From NCBI GenBank assembly GCA_905214325.1, contig CAJMLT010000004.1, forward strand, positions 1 to 60,160: 60,160 nt of DNA, read 5' to 3'. A program made the position numbers and the translations under genes. Positions 1-9,094 of the stretch are shown piece after piece. Source of the DNA: an uncultured bacterium (lineage in GTDB: Bacteria; Actinomycetota; Coriobacteriia; Coriobacteriales; Eggerthellaceae). Position 1 is the first letter of the stretch, and each line of letters opens with the position of its first letter. The notes under the pieces were generated by a model. The model saw only the letters and a list, made by a program, of their open reading frames with translations. It did no database searches and was not told the origin of the DNA.

Positions 1-594
1 TACGGAGCGAACGAGCCCATCTTCATGGAGGACATCGCCGCCGCCTTCCCCGGCAAGACGCGGCAGACGCTCTATCGCTGGATCGGCCGCGCGATGGAGG
101 ACGGGGCGCTGGCGCGCTTCGATCGCGGCGTGTACTACCTGCCGCGAAAGACCCGCTTCGGCCAGTCGCGCCTGCTTCCCGAGCAGGTTGTCCGGCGCAA
201 GTGGATCGAGCGCGACGGCGAGGTCATCGGCTACGTCTCGGGCGCAGGACTGGCGAACAGCGTGGGCGTCACCGATCAGGTGCCGGCGACGCTCGAGGTG
301 ACCACCAACAGCGAGACCACGCGCGTGCGCGACATCCCCGCATTCGGCGGTTGGAAGTCCATCAGGCTGCGACGCCCTCGCACGAAGGTGACGGCGGAGA
401 ACGTGCAGGCGCTGAGGTTCCTCGACGTCATCACGAACGAGCCGGTAAGGGAAATGGACGAATACTCCATCTCGGCGCTGCGAACGCTGGCTAGGAAGGC
501 CGGCCGCAAGCAGGTCTACGACTGTGCTACGTATTACCCGGCCAAGACGGCAAAGCAACTCATAGAATGCGAGCGAAAAGATGTATTTGCATGA
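1..594 (+). CDS. AbiEi-like type IV antitoxin (5' end outside window)
   Basis: The reading frame is open from base 1, so the true start lies upstream and 197 codons are visible. The N-terminal part reads as a winged helix (TLYRWIGRAMEDG, then a basic RGVYYLPRKT strand), as expected of the AbiEi/DUF6088 antitoxin family, which binds its own promoter and neutralises the partner nucleotidyltransferase toxin. The stop codon overlaps the start of the AbiEii-like gene by 14 bp, so the two are probably translationally coupled. Family assignment is by pattern recognition plus the neighbour. The window does not include the promoter or operator, so autoregulation cannot be judged. Confidence 0.75.
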   Translation, partial: YGANEPIFMEDIAAAFPGKTRQTLYRWIGRAMEDGALARFDRGVYYLPRKTRFGQSRLLPEQVVRRKWIERDGEVIGYVSGAGLANSVGVTDQVPATLEVTTNSETTRVRDIPAFGGWKSIRLRRPRTKVTAENVQALRFLDVITNEPVREMDEYSISALRTLARKAGRKQVYDCATYYPAKTAKQLIECERKDVFA

Positions 595-1498
595 AAACGC
601 GGATGACTTCAGGGAGCTCGTGGCGGCAACGTCTGAGCACTTCGGGCGCGCCGTCTCCTTCATCGTGAAGGACTACTTCGCGGTAGCCATGCTCAAAGAG
701 CTCGCTTCGGCCGACCCCGACCTCGTCTTCAAGGGCGGAACCTGCCTTTCGAAATGCTATGGCATCATCGAGCGCTTCTCGGAAGACGTGGACCTCGGCA
801 TCGAGGAGGCGCACGCCACGGAAGGGATGCGCAAGCGGATCAAGGCTGCCGTCGTCGCCTCGGCAGGCAAGCTCGGCTTGGAAATCCCGAACATCGGCAG
901 CACCAGGAGCAGGCGCGAGTACAACCGCTACGAGTTGCCGCTGCCATCTATCATGCAGTCAGATGAGCCGGACATGCTCATCATCGAGACCGCGGTGATG
1001 ACGCCGGCGTCGCCTGCGAAGGTGCGCCAGATCCAGAGCTTCATCGGCGAGTACTGCGCAGCGCAGGGCTTCGATGACGCCGTAAGCGAATACGGCCTCG
1101 ATGCTTTCGACGTGCGCGCCAATTCCCTCGAGCGAACGTTCTGCGACAAGGTCTTCGCGCTCTGCGACTACTACTTGTCAGGTGAAATCCCCTCGAGGCA
1201 GTCACGCCACATCTATGACTTAAGGAAGCTCAGCGGCGCGGTGGACATGGACGGCGATTTGCTCAACCTGATGGCTGTCGTCAGAGAGCAGCGCGTCGGG
1301 GGCTTTCGCTGTCCTTCAGCCGACGCAAGCGTGAACATCCCGGCCACGCTGCGCGAGATCGTTTCCACTGCCGCATACAAAGCAGACTATGAGCGCCTCA
1401 CGATGCCGTTACTCTATGAGGAAATATCCTACGGTGACGCCATCGGCGTGCTTGAGCTGATAGCCCGGTCACTCGAAAAGGACGAACGCTTCGCCTGA
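581..1498 (+). CDS. AbiEii/AbiGii-family nucleotidyltransferase toxin
   Basis: A 305-residue protein with the nucleotidyltransferase signature of AbiEii toxins: KGGTCLSK at residues 51-58, followed by RFSEDVDL with the two metal-binding acidic residues at about D69 and D71. AbiEii proteins are NTP-dependent nucleotidyltransferases that arrest growth, for example during phage infection, and are held in check by AbiEi. The length is normal and no frameshift is visible. The ATG at 581 lies 14 bp inside the upstream antitoxin gene, the usual arrangement for abiEi-abiEii. A degenerate second copy of this toxin family occurs at 15391-16126. Confidence 0.85.
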   Translation: MYLHENADDFRELVAATSEHFGRAVSFIVKDYFAVAMLKELASADPDLVFKGGTCLSKCYGIIERFSEDVDLGIEEAHATEGMRKRIKAAVVASAGKLGLEIPNIGSTRSRREYNRYELPLPSIMQSDEPDMLIIETAVMTPASPAKVRQIQSFIGEYCAAQGFDDAVSEYGLDAFDVRANSLERTFCDKVFALCDYYLSGEIPSRQSRHIYDLRKLSGAVDMDGDLLNLMAVVREQRVGGFRCPSADASVNIPATLREIVSTAAYKADYERLTMPLLYEEISYGDAIGVLELIARSLEKDERFA

Positions 1499-1583
1499 TG
1501 GCGGCTTGGCGGTTGCATCCAATTGTCCTTTAGCGAGATTGCTGTCAAACTCGTCGAAAGTCACCCAGCAACCCAGCAAGTTC

Positions 1584-2000
1584 CTAGTCGCTCAGCATCT
1601 TCTTCACTGTCTTTCTTCGCTCGGCTTCCTCGAGAGCTTCGGCAGCCCTTAGCTGAACGATTAACTTGTTGGTTTCCTCGATGGATTCTTCCATTTCGCC
1701 TATCTCTTTTTTCATCGCTGATAGCTCTTCGTTTTTGGAAGCAAGCTCTTTTTCCTGTTCGGCAATATTGCCCTCAAGCATTGCAATCAAATCATCAGTT
1801 GAAACTTCCGCCTTGCCAGCCGCGTTGTTTTTAATCACCTGCTGCGCTATCACCAAGCCCGCAGAAGCTACAACGCCGCCCAATAATGCTGCGGCAGTGT
1901 ACTTGGTAGGTGGAATCTCGGCAACGGTCATCCATTCGCTGGGGACACCTGCGGCCTGCCCGTTCTGGGCGTTGCTGCCGCAACCGCTCTGTAGTCTCAT
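1584..2000 (-). CDS. Small membrane-anchored coiled-coil protein, unknown function
   Basis: I chose the ATG at 2000 because AGGAGGG lies six bases upstream (2005-2010); an upstream in-frame start at 2015 lacks this. The 138-residue product has a Cys/Gly-rich N-terminus, one hydrophobic segment (residues about 32-53, AALLGGVVASAGLVIA), and a long charged helix with heptad-like Glu/Leu/Lys spacing to the C-terminus. It therefore looks like a single-pass protein with a cytoplasmic or extracellular coiled coil. It is transcribed divergently from the GTPase operon that starts at 2313, with a perfect hairpin between them, so it may belong to that module. I do not recognise a family. Confidence 0.6.
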   Translation of the reverse strand: MRLQSGCGSNAQNGQAAGVPSEWMTVAEIPPTKYTAAALLGGVVASAGLVIAQQVIKNNAAGKAEVSTDDLIAMLEGNIAEQEKELASKNEELSAMKKEIGEMEESIEETNKLIVQLRAAEALEEAERRKTVKKMLSD

Positions 2001-2173
2001 TCGCCCTCCTATCAAGTCCGTGACGTGCCGCGGTGTTGCGCGGCGTTACGCCATGTACGTTTCTCTGCGTTCTACACGAACGGCGAGAAGGAGGCTTTCG
2101 AAAGAGGCGTCCTGGGTTTTGTTGGGTTTCGTAAGTCCCGTATTCAGAAAAGGGGCATATATCGGCTTTGTGG

Positions 2174-2200
2174 CCTACTGGGACAATTTGTCCCAGTAGG
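2174..2200. repeat. 13-bp perfect inverted repeat containing CTACTGGGACAA
   Basis: Arms 2174-2186 and 2188-2200 are exact reverse complements with a single central T. The sequence lies in the divergent region between the coiled-coil gene and the GTPase operon. The same ACTGGGACAA core forms the outer end of a longer inverted repeat at 9681-9744, on the other side of the operon. It could be an operator, a recombination or mobility end, or a bidirectional terminator; no U-tract follows it. Confidence 0.75.
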
Positions 2201-2280
2201 GCCGCAATAAGGATTTCCCCGCATTTCCGCCCGACATGAAGTCGCCAAACATAGGATAATAACTAGACTGGGTATCATTT

Positions 2281-2298
2281 CTGCCAGAAGGCAGTTTT
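2281..2298 (+). promoter_or_regulatory. Short leader hairpin before the GTPase operon
   Basis: CTGCC and GGCAG (2281-2285, 2290-2294) can pair around AGAA and are followed by TTTT, 15 bp before the ATG at 2313. It might act as a weak attenuator, but the stem is only 5 bp. Confidence 0.2.
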
Positions 2299-2312
2299 GT
2301 AAGGACGTGCAT

Positions 2313-4760
2313 ATGAAAAAAGTGACGCGCATAGAATACGACCCCTTCACCAACTCGATAGGGTTCAAGATTGCGCAGAGCATAGAAGGGCACTGGACGG
2401 GTTTGTCAGACGGCTCTGCATTGCTGAAGTATTCAAACCAGCGCGTGCTGTTCTCGAATTGCGTCGTTGACATCGTCTCGATCGTCAACGACAACCAGAA
2501 CTCGGTTCCAGAGGGTCTTGATATCCAATTCGTCGGTCCCGTGGCGGACTATAAGCTTCTCGAAAGAACGGTGAAGAGGGTTTACGACGAGAGAGGGGGC
2601 GCAGGCCTCCTCACGTGTTCTCATGTGGGCTCATTTCGCGATGCCGACGAAACGCTTGAGATCATCAGGGCCGATTACGAAAGGATCTCATCGGAGTTTG
2701 ACGACTATCTGCCCGGGGGTGCGTATTACGAGACGGAGGACAAGACGATTGGCGACACGATCATCAAGTTCGAAGAGACCATTAGCGACGCGATCCCGGT
2801 ATGCGTGATCGGAAACTACAGTGTCGGCAAGTCTGCCTTGATTAACTCGCTTATCGGCGAAGATGTCCTTCCCAGCAAGGTCAACCCAAGCACTGCGAAG
2901 AACGTCAAGGTCGTCAGATCGGACGACTACCGCATCACCCTTTTCCGCCAAGCGGAATCCGAGGAGTTTGCGAAGGCGGAGTTCCGCGTATCAAGCCATG
3001 GGCTTGAACCGATCGACGACGAAGAAGAGTCCGCCAGGATAGCTCACAGGCTGAGCTCCCTCATTAAGGCGACATCCAGTAGCAAGATCTCTGTCATCAG
3101 GGACATCCTCGACGCGCTGAATGAGGGCAGCAGGCATCCGTCCGATGGCGAATACCTCTCTTCCTTCGGGTGCAACGTGATCATTGAGCTGCCGTTCAAG
3201 AAATCGCTCCTCGACAAGGCTGACAACAAAATCGTCTTCTTCGATACACCGGGAAGCGACAACAACGAGATCGACCAGCAAGAGCACTCTCTGGCGCTCG
3301 GGAGGCTGCTTGGCGAGCAGACCAACGCCCTGCCAATCCTCGTCACAGAGCGAGACCGCACGTCCGGGAAAGGCACGGGCGAGGTAATGCACATGCTGGA
3401 TGAGTACGCGGAGAACTTCTCCTGCCCCAGTTGCCTGGTCGTGCTCACAAAATGTGACAAGCTGTCCAAATCGGAGCTCCGAGAATCGGTATCCGCAGAG
3501 ATCAGGAGCTGGCACGGTAAATCGATTATTCTTTTTACAACTCCGATTGGTGCGCTTGGAGAGCGAAAAACGGAAAGCGAGCCGTGGCTCGACGAGTCCT
3601 ATAAGGACATATATGAAGACTGGCAATTAAAGCAGAGCAGCGCCAAGCGAATTTCTCTCCCTGAGCACAACAGCTACCCATGCGGAAAGAGGGGCCTGAA
3701 AGAGGAGCTCGGGGTAAGCGACGACCTGTTCGATACGGGCATCCCATCCCTCGAATACGAGATCCTCTACTACATCGACAACCACTCAAAGTACAAGAAG
3801 TGCGTGAGGGGCAGAAAGGACCTCGTGGAAGCGTTCGCCGTCGTGAAAGCCGAGCTGGACAGCAAGAAGCGCGAGGCGGCGGAGGCCAAGGCGGAAGCGG
3901 AGAAGCGAAAGGCCGAGAAACGTGCGGCGCTGATATCGGAACTGGATTCCATCCGCATCGCCATGACCGTCGGGCTCGACGAGGAAATGGCGGCGCAATT
4001 CAATCGCCCACTTGAGGAATACTGCCGCGCTCTCCCCAGCGTGATGGATGGGATATATGGCGGCCTCGACCTCAACGACCCGCTGGCAATGGACAGCGAT
4101 TTGAACGCGAGGATCAGGGAGCATTGCCAGCAAAACCTCGTCGACGCGGTGTATCTCGCGGACTCGGGCGCGAAGGCGGAGATCGTGAGGCAGATGACCT
4201 CCTACGCCGAGTCCTTCGCGGAAAGGCTGCAGGAGTACGTCAGCAAGAACGAATCGCACTTCACCGAGTACGGCCGCAAGCAGCTCGGTGATTACCTCAA
4301 GAAGGACCTGAAGCCCCCGGCATTCGGCGAGGTGAGCAGCGTTCTCGAGAGCATCGGAGAGCTGATAGAGAAGGCATCGCTGCTCCAGCACGGCGTCCTC
4401 CGGCTCACGAAGAACGAGGACATGGCGCGCCAGAAATGGGTCGAGTCCAAGGCCGGGGCCTTCGAGGCAAAGCTGCGCGGAAAGAAGGACATCTTCGGCA
4501 GAGACGTTCCTGGGCTATTCCTCTCCACCGTGTTCACGAAGCCCATCTATGCCTATTTCACCCAGCTTCAAGCATGGAGCGAGACCTACAGGAACTACAT
4601 CAAGGGGCAGCTCGATCAAGACAACACGCTTCTCAGCGATATGGAAGCCGAGATCGAGGCCCTGGAGGCGAGAATCGCCGACCTTGAGCATAGGCTCGAG
4701 GACGTCACGGACGTTGAGAATGAGCTCGACGGCATTCTCAGCCCAGAAGAAACGAGATGA
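2313..4760 (+). CDS. Dynamin-like large GTPase with C-terminal coiled coils
   Basis: The start is the ATG at 2313, preceded by AAGGA (2301-2305); a GTG two codons earlier is less likely. The 815-residue protein has an N-terminal region of about 160 residues, then a GTPase domain with G1 GNYSVGKS (167-174), G3 DTPG (311-314) and G4 TKCD (379-382). The second half is helical, with a Lys/Glu/Ala-rich coiled coil at about 500-545 and another near the C-terminus. This resembles bacterial dynamin-like proteins, which remodel membranes or act in phage and stress defence, but no obvious transmembrane helix is visible. It overlaps the next gene by 4 bp (ATGA), so the GTPase and ATPase are coupled and probably work together. 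The exact family is unassigned. Confidence 0.8.
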   Translation: MKKVTRIEYDPFTNSIGFKIAQSIEGHWTGLSDGSALLKYSNQRVLFSNCVVDIVSIVNDNQNSVPEGLDIQFVGPVADYKLLERTVKRVYDERGGAGLLTCSHVGSFRDADETLEIIRADYERISSEFDDYLPGGAYYETEDKTIGDTIIKFEETISDAIPVCVIGNYSVGKSALINSLIGEDVLPSKVNPSTAKNVKVVRSDDYRITLFRQAESEEFAKAEFRVSSHGLEPIDDEEESARIAHRLSSLIKATSSSKISVIRDILDALNEGSRHPSDGEYLSSFGCNVIIELPFKKSLLDKADNKIVFFDTPGSDNNEIDQQEHSLALGRLLGEQTNALPILVTERDRTSGKGTGEVMHMLDEYAENFSCPSCLVVLTKCDKLSKSELRESVSAEIRSWHGKSIILFTTPIGALGERKTESEPWLDESYKDIYEDWQLKQSSAKRISLPEHNSYPCGKRGLKEELGVSDDLFDTGIPSLEYEILYYIDNHSKYKKCVRGRKDLVEAFAVVKAELDSKKREAAEAKAEAEKRKAEKRAALISELDSIRIAMTVGLDEEMAAQFNRPLEEYCRALPSVMDGIYGGLDLNDPLAMDSDLNARIREHCQQNLVDAVYLADSGAKAEIVRQMTSYAESFAERLQEYVSKNESHFTEYGRKQLGDYLKKDLKPPAFGEVSSVLESIGELIEKASLLQHGVLRLTKNEDMARQKWVESKAGAFEAKLRGKKDIFGRDVPGLFLSTVFTKPIYAYFTQLQAWSETYRNYIKGQLDQDNTLLSDMEAEIEALEARIADLEHRLEDVTDVENELDGILSPEETR

Positions 4761-7700
4761 TATCCATGTTTGGACAACCCGACCAAAAGCAACTCGCAAA
4801 GCAGGAGCGAGCCATAGCTGAGAGCGCCTCAAGCTTGGCCAACGAGCTTTACGGGCAGTGTCTCGCGGAGGTGTACAAGGAATACGCTCCCCATGTGTCC
4901 GAGTGCTACGCGGTGTGCAGGCGCGAGAACGAAAGCAACCCGACTGAGTCCGTCGCCAGCTTCGAGGTCTCGAAGCTGGTCCTGGAGAAGGACGACAAGG
5001 TAATCGAGAAGCTCAAGAACGTCTATCACCTGCTCGCATACTCCGGCAACAGCATCGCCATCGTCATCAACCGCTCGCATAGAGACTGCCAGCTGCACAT
5101 CGCCGTTGGGACGGAAACCAACGACTCCGAGAAGGTCAAGAACCTGGCGGAGAACGTTCGCGACGCTTTCCTGGGCAACTTCCCCGGGTCCGAGTGCGGT
5201 CCCGTCAGATACTTCTCCGACGGCGAGGGCTCTGCATTCAGCGCCCTGAACGAGAGCCTCCGCTTCGGAAACGTCAGCTACAGCTCGATCGGAATCGTCT
5301 CGAATGTGGCGACGAATTTCGGCGACGAATTCTCAACCCAGGGAATCGAGAAGCTGATCGACGGCATCACCCTCAAGCATGATGAGGAATACACGATTAT
5401 GCTCGTCGGCAAGGCGATGCCCCACGACGAGCTCGTCGTGAAGAAAGACAGGCTTTGCAATCTCTACACGGGCCTCAGCCCGTTTGCGAGCATCCAGAAA
5501 AGCTGGGGTACGCAGGAGAGCACGACTTGGACGAAGAGCGTCAACGTCGGAGCGTTCGGCTCGATGCCCGTAACGCCAGCAGGCCCATTTGGACCCAGTC
5601 TTGGAGCAAACATAGGCTTTGGCCTTTCGAGGGGCGATACGGTCGGAACCAACACGAATGACATGGTCACCATAACCGAGTACGGCATAAAGCACATGCT
5701 CGATACCATCGAAAGGCAGATGGAGAGATTGGAGAGCTGCGAGGCTCTGGGCCTTTGGCAGTTCGCGGCCTACGTGATGTCCCCGGATACACGCCTGGTG
5801 AGCGAAGCCTCCCATATGTACCTCTCCCTCACCCAGGGAGACGAGTCCTACATGGAGAGCCCTGCGGTCAACCTCTGGAACGCTCACGTTGACGGTGGCA
5901 AGAACAGAGGGCAGATCGCCGACTTGAGGGACTACCTCACCCATCTCAAGCACCCCGTTTTCACCAAGGTCGAGGAAACGCCCTCTCATCGGTTCAACCA
6001 GCAAAACTGGCCAGATCGCGTTGCCTGCACGGCGGAGCTGTCGGGCTCGGAGCTCACGAAGGCCATTAACATCCCAAGGAAGTCCATTCCGGGCCTTCCC
6101 GTTATCGAATGCGCACCTTTCGGTAGAGAGGTTTCTTCCTATGACAAGTGCGCCGTCGGTGACATCCGATTGGGACATATCCACCATATGCACCACGACG
6201 AAGAATTGACTGTAGATCTCTCATCGAAGTCATTAACTTCCCATGTCTTCATCACGGGCTCGACGGGCTGCGGCAAGTCGAACACCGTATACAAGCTACT
6301 CGATGAGGCTGACGCGAACTTCCTCGTAATTGAGCCAGCTAAGGGCGAATACAAGTATGAGTTTGCGGGCCAAGCAAACGTTTACGGAACCAATCACCTA
6401 ATGGGTGAAATCCTTCGTATAAACCCATTTGTGTTCCCTCCGCAGGTCCATATTTATGAGCACATAGATCGCATCCTTGAGGTTTTCAATGTTTGCTGGC
6501 CTATGTACGCGGCAATGCCGGCCGTATTGAAGGAATCCGTCATCCGCGCATATCAGAAAGTCGGATGGGATCTTAAGGGATCAAGAAACGACTTAGGCAA
6601 CTTCTATCCGACATTCAAGGACGTCTGCGAGGAGATCGATGAATATATCGAATCCTCCGACTATTCAGCGGACACAAGGGGTGACTACAGGGGTTCCCTT
6701 AAGACCAGGCTCGACTCCCTTACCAACGGCATCAATGAGTTAGTCTTCTGCAATGGCGCCACCCCTGATGAAGACCTATTCGACAGCAAGGCGATCGTTG
6801 ACCTCAGCCGTGTTGGTTCCAGCGAGAACAAAGCGCTAATCATGGGCATTCTGATTATCAAGCTTCAGGAGCACAGGATGAGCCAGAGGAACGGTGCTAC
6901 GAACGAGGGCCTCAAGCACATCACCGTCATAGAAGAAGCGCACAACCTCCTAAGGAACTGCCAGCCTGCGGGCGGCGCGGAAACGGGCGGCGGAATCGCC
7001 GCAAAGTCCGTTGAGATGATTTCCAACTCAATTGCAGAAACGAGAACCTACGGAGAAGCGTTCGTTATCGTGGATCAAGCACCGGGCCTCATGGATATGG
7101 CTGCCATCAGGAACACGAACACAAAAGTCATCATGAGACTCCCCGACGAAAGCGACAGGATGCTTGTGGGCAAGGCGGCCAACCTGAACGACGACCAGAT
7201 ACAGGAGCTTGCCAAGCTTCAAAGAGGGGTAGCGGCTGTATATCAGAATGAATGGATCGAACCCGTGCTTTGCCATATCGGCTTGCACGAACGCTCGGAA
7301 GAACGCATGGAGCCGCACGACGCATCGGCGACAGGCCTGGAGATTAGCGAAAACGAACTTCGCTTCGTCAACACTTGCATGGTCAATCCGTTCAAGCTCG
7401 ACGAGCCTGGAGAATTTGACTTCTGCGGCTGCGTAAACAAGATGGATCTCCCAGATTCCTTAAAGGCCAGAATGGTCGAAATGGCAAGGACGCCTTTATC
7501 CATGAGAAAGCCGCTGTTTGAGTGGAGTGCTTATCGATACTTCGAAATCGGCAAACTGATGGATGAAGAAGGCTTGTCTGCCGAAGACCTAAAGGAACGA
7601 ATGAGCTCCCATCTTCTTTCCAACTGGAGCTTCGAGGAAGGCTCATCTCCTGAAGAGTGGGGTCCTGCTCAGTATCTGTTCCTCCAGTCGATGCTGAATG

Positions 7701-7810
7701 CCCATATCGGCGAAATAGGAAAAGAACGCAAGGGCGTCGACGCTGCTGAACGCGCAGAATCCCTTGCGCAAATCTCAATAGGTCTAGCGCAGATAAGGCC
7801 GGTGGTTTAA
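4757..7810 (+). CDS. HerA/DUF87-type hexameric ATPase with large unknown N-terminus
   Basis: A 1017-residue protein whose C-terminal half is a HerA/VirB4/FtsK-superfamily motor. Walker A is GSTGCGKS (501-508) and Walker B is ITVIEEAH (722-729), followed by the SNSIAETRTYGEAF region and TNTKVIMRLPD typical of DUF87 ATPases. Such hexamers pump DNA or protein substrates. The first 480 residues resemble no domain I know; they contain a Gly/Pro-rich stretch (about 270-295) ahead of the motor. The start overlaps the GTPase stop (ATGA); an ATG three codons later (4766) is also possible. The stop abuts the toxin gene directly, so the ATPase could be a delivery, assembly or regulatory motor for the toxin. 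This last step is inference. Confidence 0.85.
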   Translation: MISMFGQPDQKQLAKQERAIAESASSLANELYGQCLAEVYKEYAPHVSECYAVCRRENESNPTESVASFEVSKLVLEKDDKVIEKLKNVYHLLAYSGNSIAIVINRSHRDCQLHIAVGTETNDSEKVKNLAENVRDAFLGNFPGSECGPVRYFSDGEGSAFSALNESLRFGNVSYSSIGIVSNVATNFGDEFSTQGIEKLIDGITLKHDEEYTIMLVGKAMPHDELVVKKDRLCNLYTGLSPFASIQKSWGTQESTTWTKSVNVGAFGSMPVTPAGPFGPSLGANIGFGLSRGDTVGTNTNDMVTITEYGIKHMLDTIERQMERLESCEALGLWQFAAYVMSPDTRLVSEASHMYLSLTQGDESYMESPAVNLWNAHVDGGKNRGQIADLRDYLTHLKHPVFTKVEETPSHRFNQQNWPDRVACTAELSGSELTKAINIPRKSIPGLPVIECAPFGREVSSYDKCAVGDIRLGHIHHMHHDEELTVDLSSKSLTSHVFITGSTGCGKSNTVYKLLDEADANFLVIEPAKGEYKYEFAGQANVYGTNHLMGEILRINPFVFPPQVHIYEHIDRILEVFNVCWPMYAAMPAVLKESVIRAYQKVGWDLKGSRNDLGNFYPTFKDVCEEIDEYIESSDYSADTRGDYRGSLKTRLDSLTNGINELVFCNGATPDEDLFDSKAIVDLSRVGSSENKALIMGILIIKLQEHRMSQRNGATNEGLKHITVIEEAHNLLRNCQPAGGAETGGGIAAKSVEMISNSIAETRTYGEAFVIVDQAPGLMDMAAIRNTNTKVIMRLPDESDRMLVGKAANLNDDQIQELAKLQRGVAAVYQNEWIEPVLCHIGLHERSEERMEPHDASATGLEISENELRFVNTCMVNPFKLDEPGEFDFCGCVNKMDLPDSLKARMVEMARTPLSMRKPLFEWSAYRYFEIGKLMDEEGLSAEDLKERMSSHLLSNWSFEEGSSPEEWGPAQYLFLQSMLNAHIGEIGKERKGVDAAERAESLAQISIGLAQIRPVV

Positions 7811-9094
7811 ATGGCCTTAGAAGGCATCGAAAACATCACCCCTGACATTGCCGAAGCAAGGGTCGCACTCGAAGAAGCACAGCGAACTGTCGCCGACTGC
7901 GCCAGCAACGCATGGAATAGCATAGCGTCCAACGACGTAGTGTCCTCAAGCGTTGCAAGCGTCCAAGAGGCGGCAGACGATGCTTGGAGAGCTTGCGAGC
8001 CAGCGCTCACTGCTGCAGGAGAGACCGTATGCGAAAGCGCAAAAAACGGGGCCTATCTTGGTGGCAGGTTTACCCTTGGCGTTGCTGACGTTGGGGAAAA
8101 CGCATGCGTCGGCGTTCAATCCAACGTTGAGCTCCTGATCGGAGACGAAGAAGCGGCGGTTGAAACAGCCCAGATTCATGCGGTCGACGACGCAGCTGAC
8201 TCATGGGGCGACTTCATGGGGGTCAACGATCAGGTCCGAGAAATCGGAGACTACGCCGAAGCGGGCGGCGGGATTGCGACCGAAGTTGCTTTGGGTGCCG
8301 CCGCAGTAACGGCTGCAGCTCCCGTCGCATTTGCAACTGGTTCGGTTCTCGTCCTTGACGAAATGGGGAAAAGCCTCGAATCGAGCGCCGAAGATGGAGA
8401 GATTTCTCAAGAGGACATCGCAGGAGAAGCTATTGCTGGCGCAGCCACAGCCACAACGCTCCTCGCTGGTCGAGGCTTAAACAATCTTCTTGCCTCAAGG
8501 GCGGCTGTTACTGAAACCGGAGCTAGCACCCAGATTCTTGATGATGCGGGGAAGGTTATCTGCGAAGGTGACTGCATGCTTCCTAATAACGAATTTGTGT
8601 TGGACGGAGTGAAGTGCGCGACAGACGACCTCGGCCAGGTTTTCAGGGTCGGCGATGACCTTGTTCCCAATATGAAGTACGAGCTAAACGGCTATAAGTA
8701 CACCACCGATGCAATGGGACGAGTAGAGTCGGCAGAGGGTTTCCTGCAAACAAAAGCCCACGAAGGACGACTAGATATTCAGGACAAGATTCATACGATT
8801 GGTAAAGGATTCGAGGAGCTGTTTGACCAAAGAGGCCACCTGATAGCAGATCGGTTCAATGGTTCGAACGGCCTTGAAAATATTGTTGCTATGGGCGGTG
8901 AAGTCAACCAGAAAGCTTATGCCGCAATTGAGCAAAAATGCGCTGATGCATTGGCGGATGGAGCTGAGGTTTTCTTTAAGGTTGAACCTCTCTACGAAGC
9001 CGAATCCTTCAGGCCTAGTTCGTTTGTTGTGACAGATATTATCGATAGCGAAGAAACGATTACGTTTCTTCTCAATACCGTAAAGGGAATGTGA
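7811..9094 (+). CDS. Polymorphic toxin with C-terminal DNA/RNA non-specific endonuclease domain
   Basis: A 427-residue protein whose ATG directly follows the ATPase stop codon. The N-terminal 140 residues are Ala/Glu-rich and helical. A glycine/alanine-rich hydrophobic stretch follows (about 150-225), like the pre-toxin regions of polymorphic toxins. From about residue 285 (NMKYELNGYKYTTDAMGRV) to about 410 it matches the Endonuclease_NS_2 family seen in LXG toxins such as YeeF. DQRGHLIADRF places the catalytic His at 343 and a probable metal-site Asn at 357 (GLENIV). Loss of activity is not evident. The following gene is a YezG-like immunity protein, which strongly supports the toxin call. 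No classical signal peptide or WXG motif is visible, so the export route is unknown. Confidence 0.85.
   Translation: MALEGIENITPDIAEARVALEEAQRTVADCASNAWNSIASNDVVSSSVASVQEAADDAWRACEPALTAAGETVCESAKNGAYLGGRFTLGVADVGENACVGVQSNVELLIGDEEAAVETAQIHAVDDAADSWGDFMGVNDQVREIGDYAEAGGGIATEVALGAAAVTAAAPVAFATGSVLVLDEMGKSLESSAEDGEISQEDIAGEAIAGAATATTLLAGRGLNNLLASRAAVTETGASTQILDDAGKVICEGDCMLPNNEFVLDGVKCATDDLGQVFRVGDDLVPNMKYELNGYKYTTDAMGRVESAEGFLQTKAHEGRLDIQDKIHTIGKGFEELFDQRGHLIADRFNGSNGLENIVAMGGEVNQKAYAAIEQKCADALADGAEVFFKVEPLYEAESFRPSSFVVTDIIDSEETITFLLNTVKGM

Noticed and set aside
1523..2199. Plus-strand frames across the coiled-coil gene
   Set aside because: The minus-strand frame has a strong ribosome site and a coherent membrane/coiled-coil pattern, unlike the plus frames.
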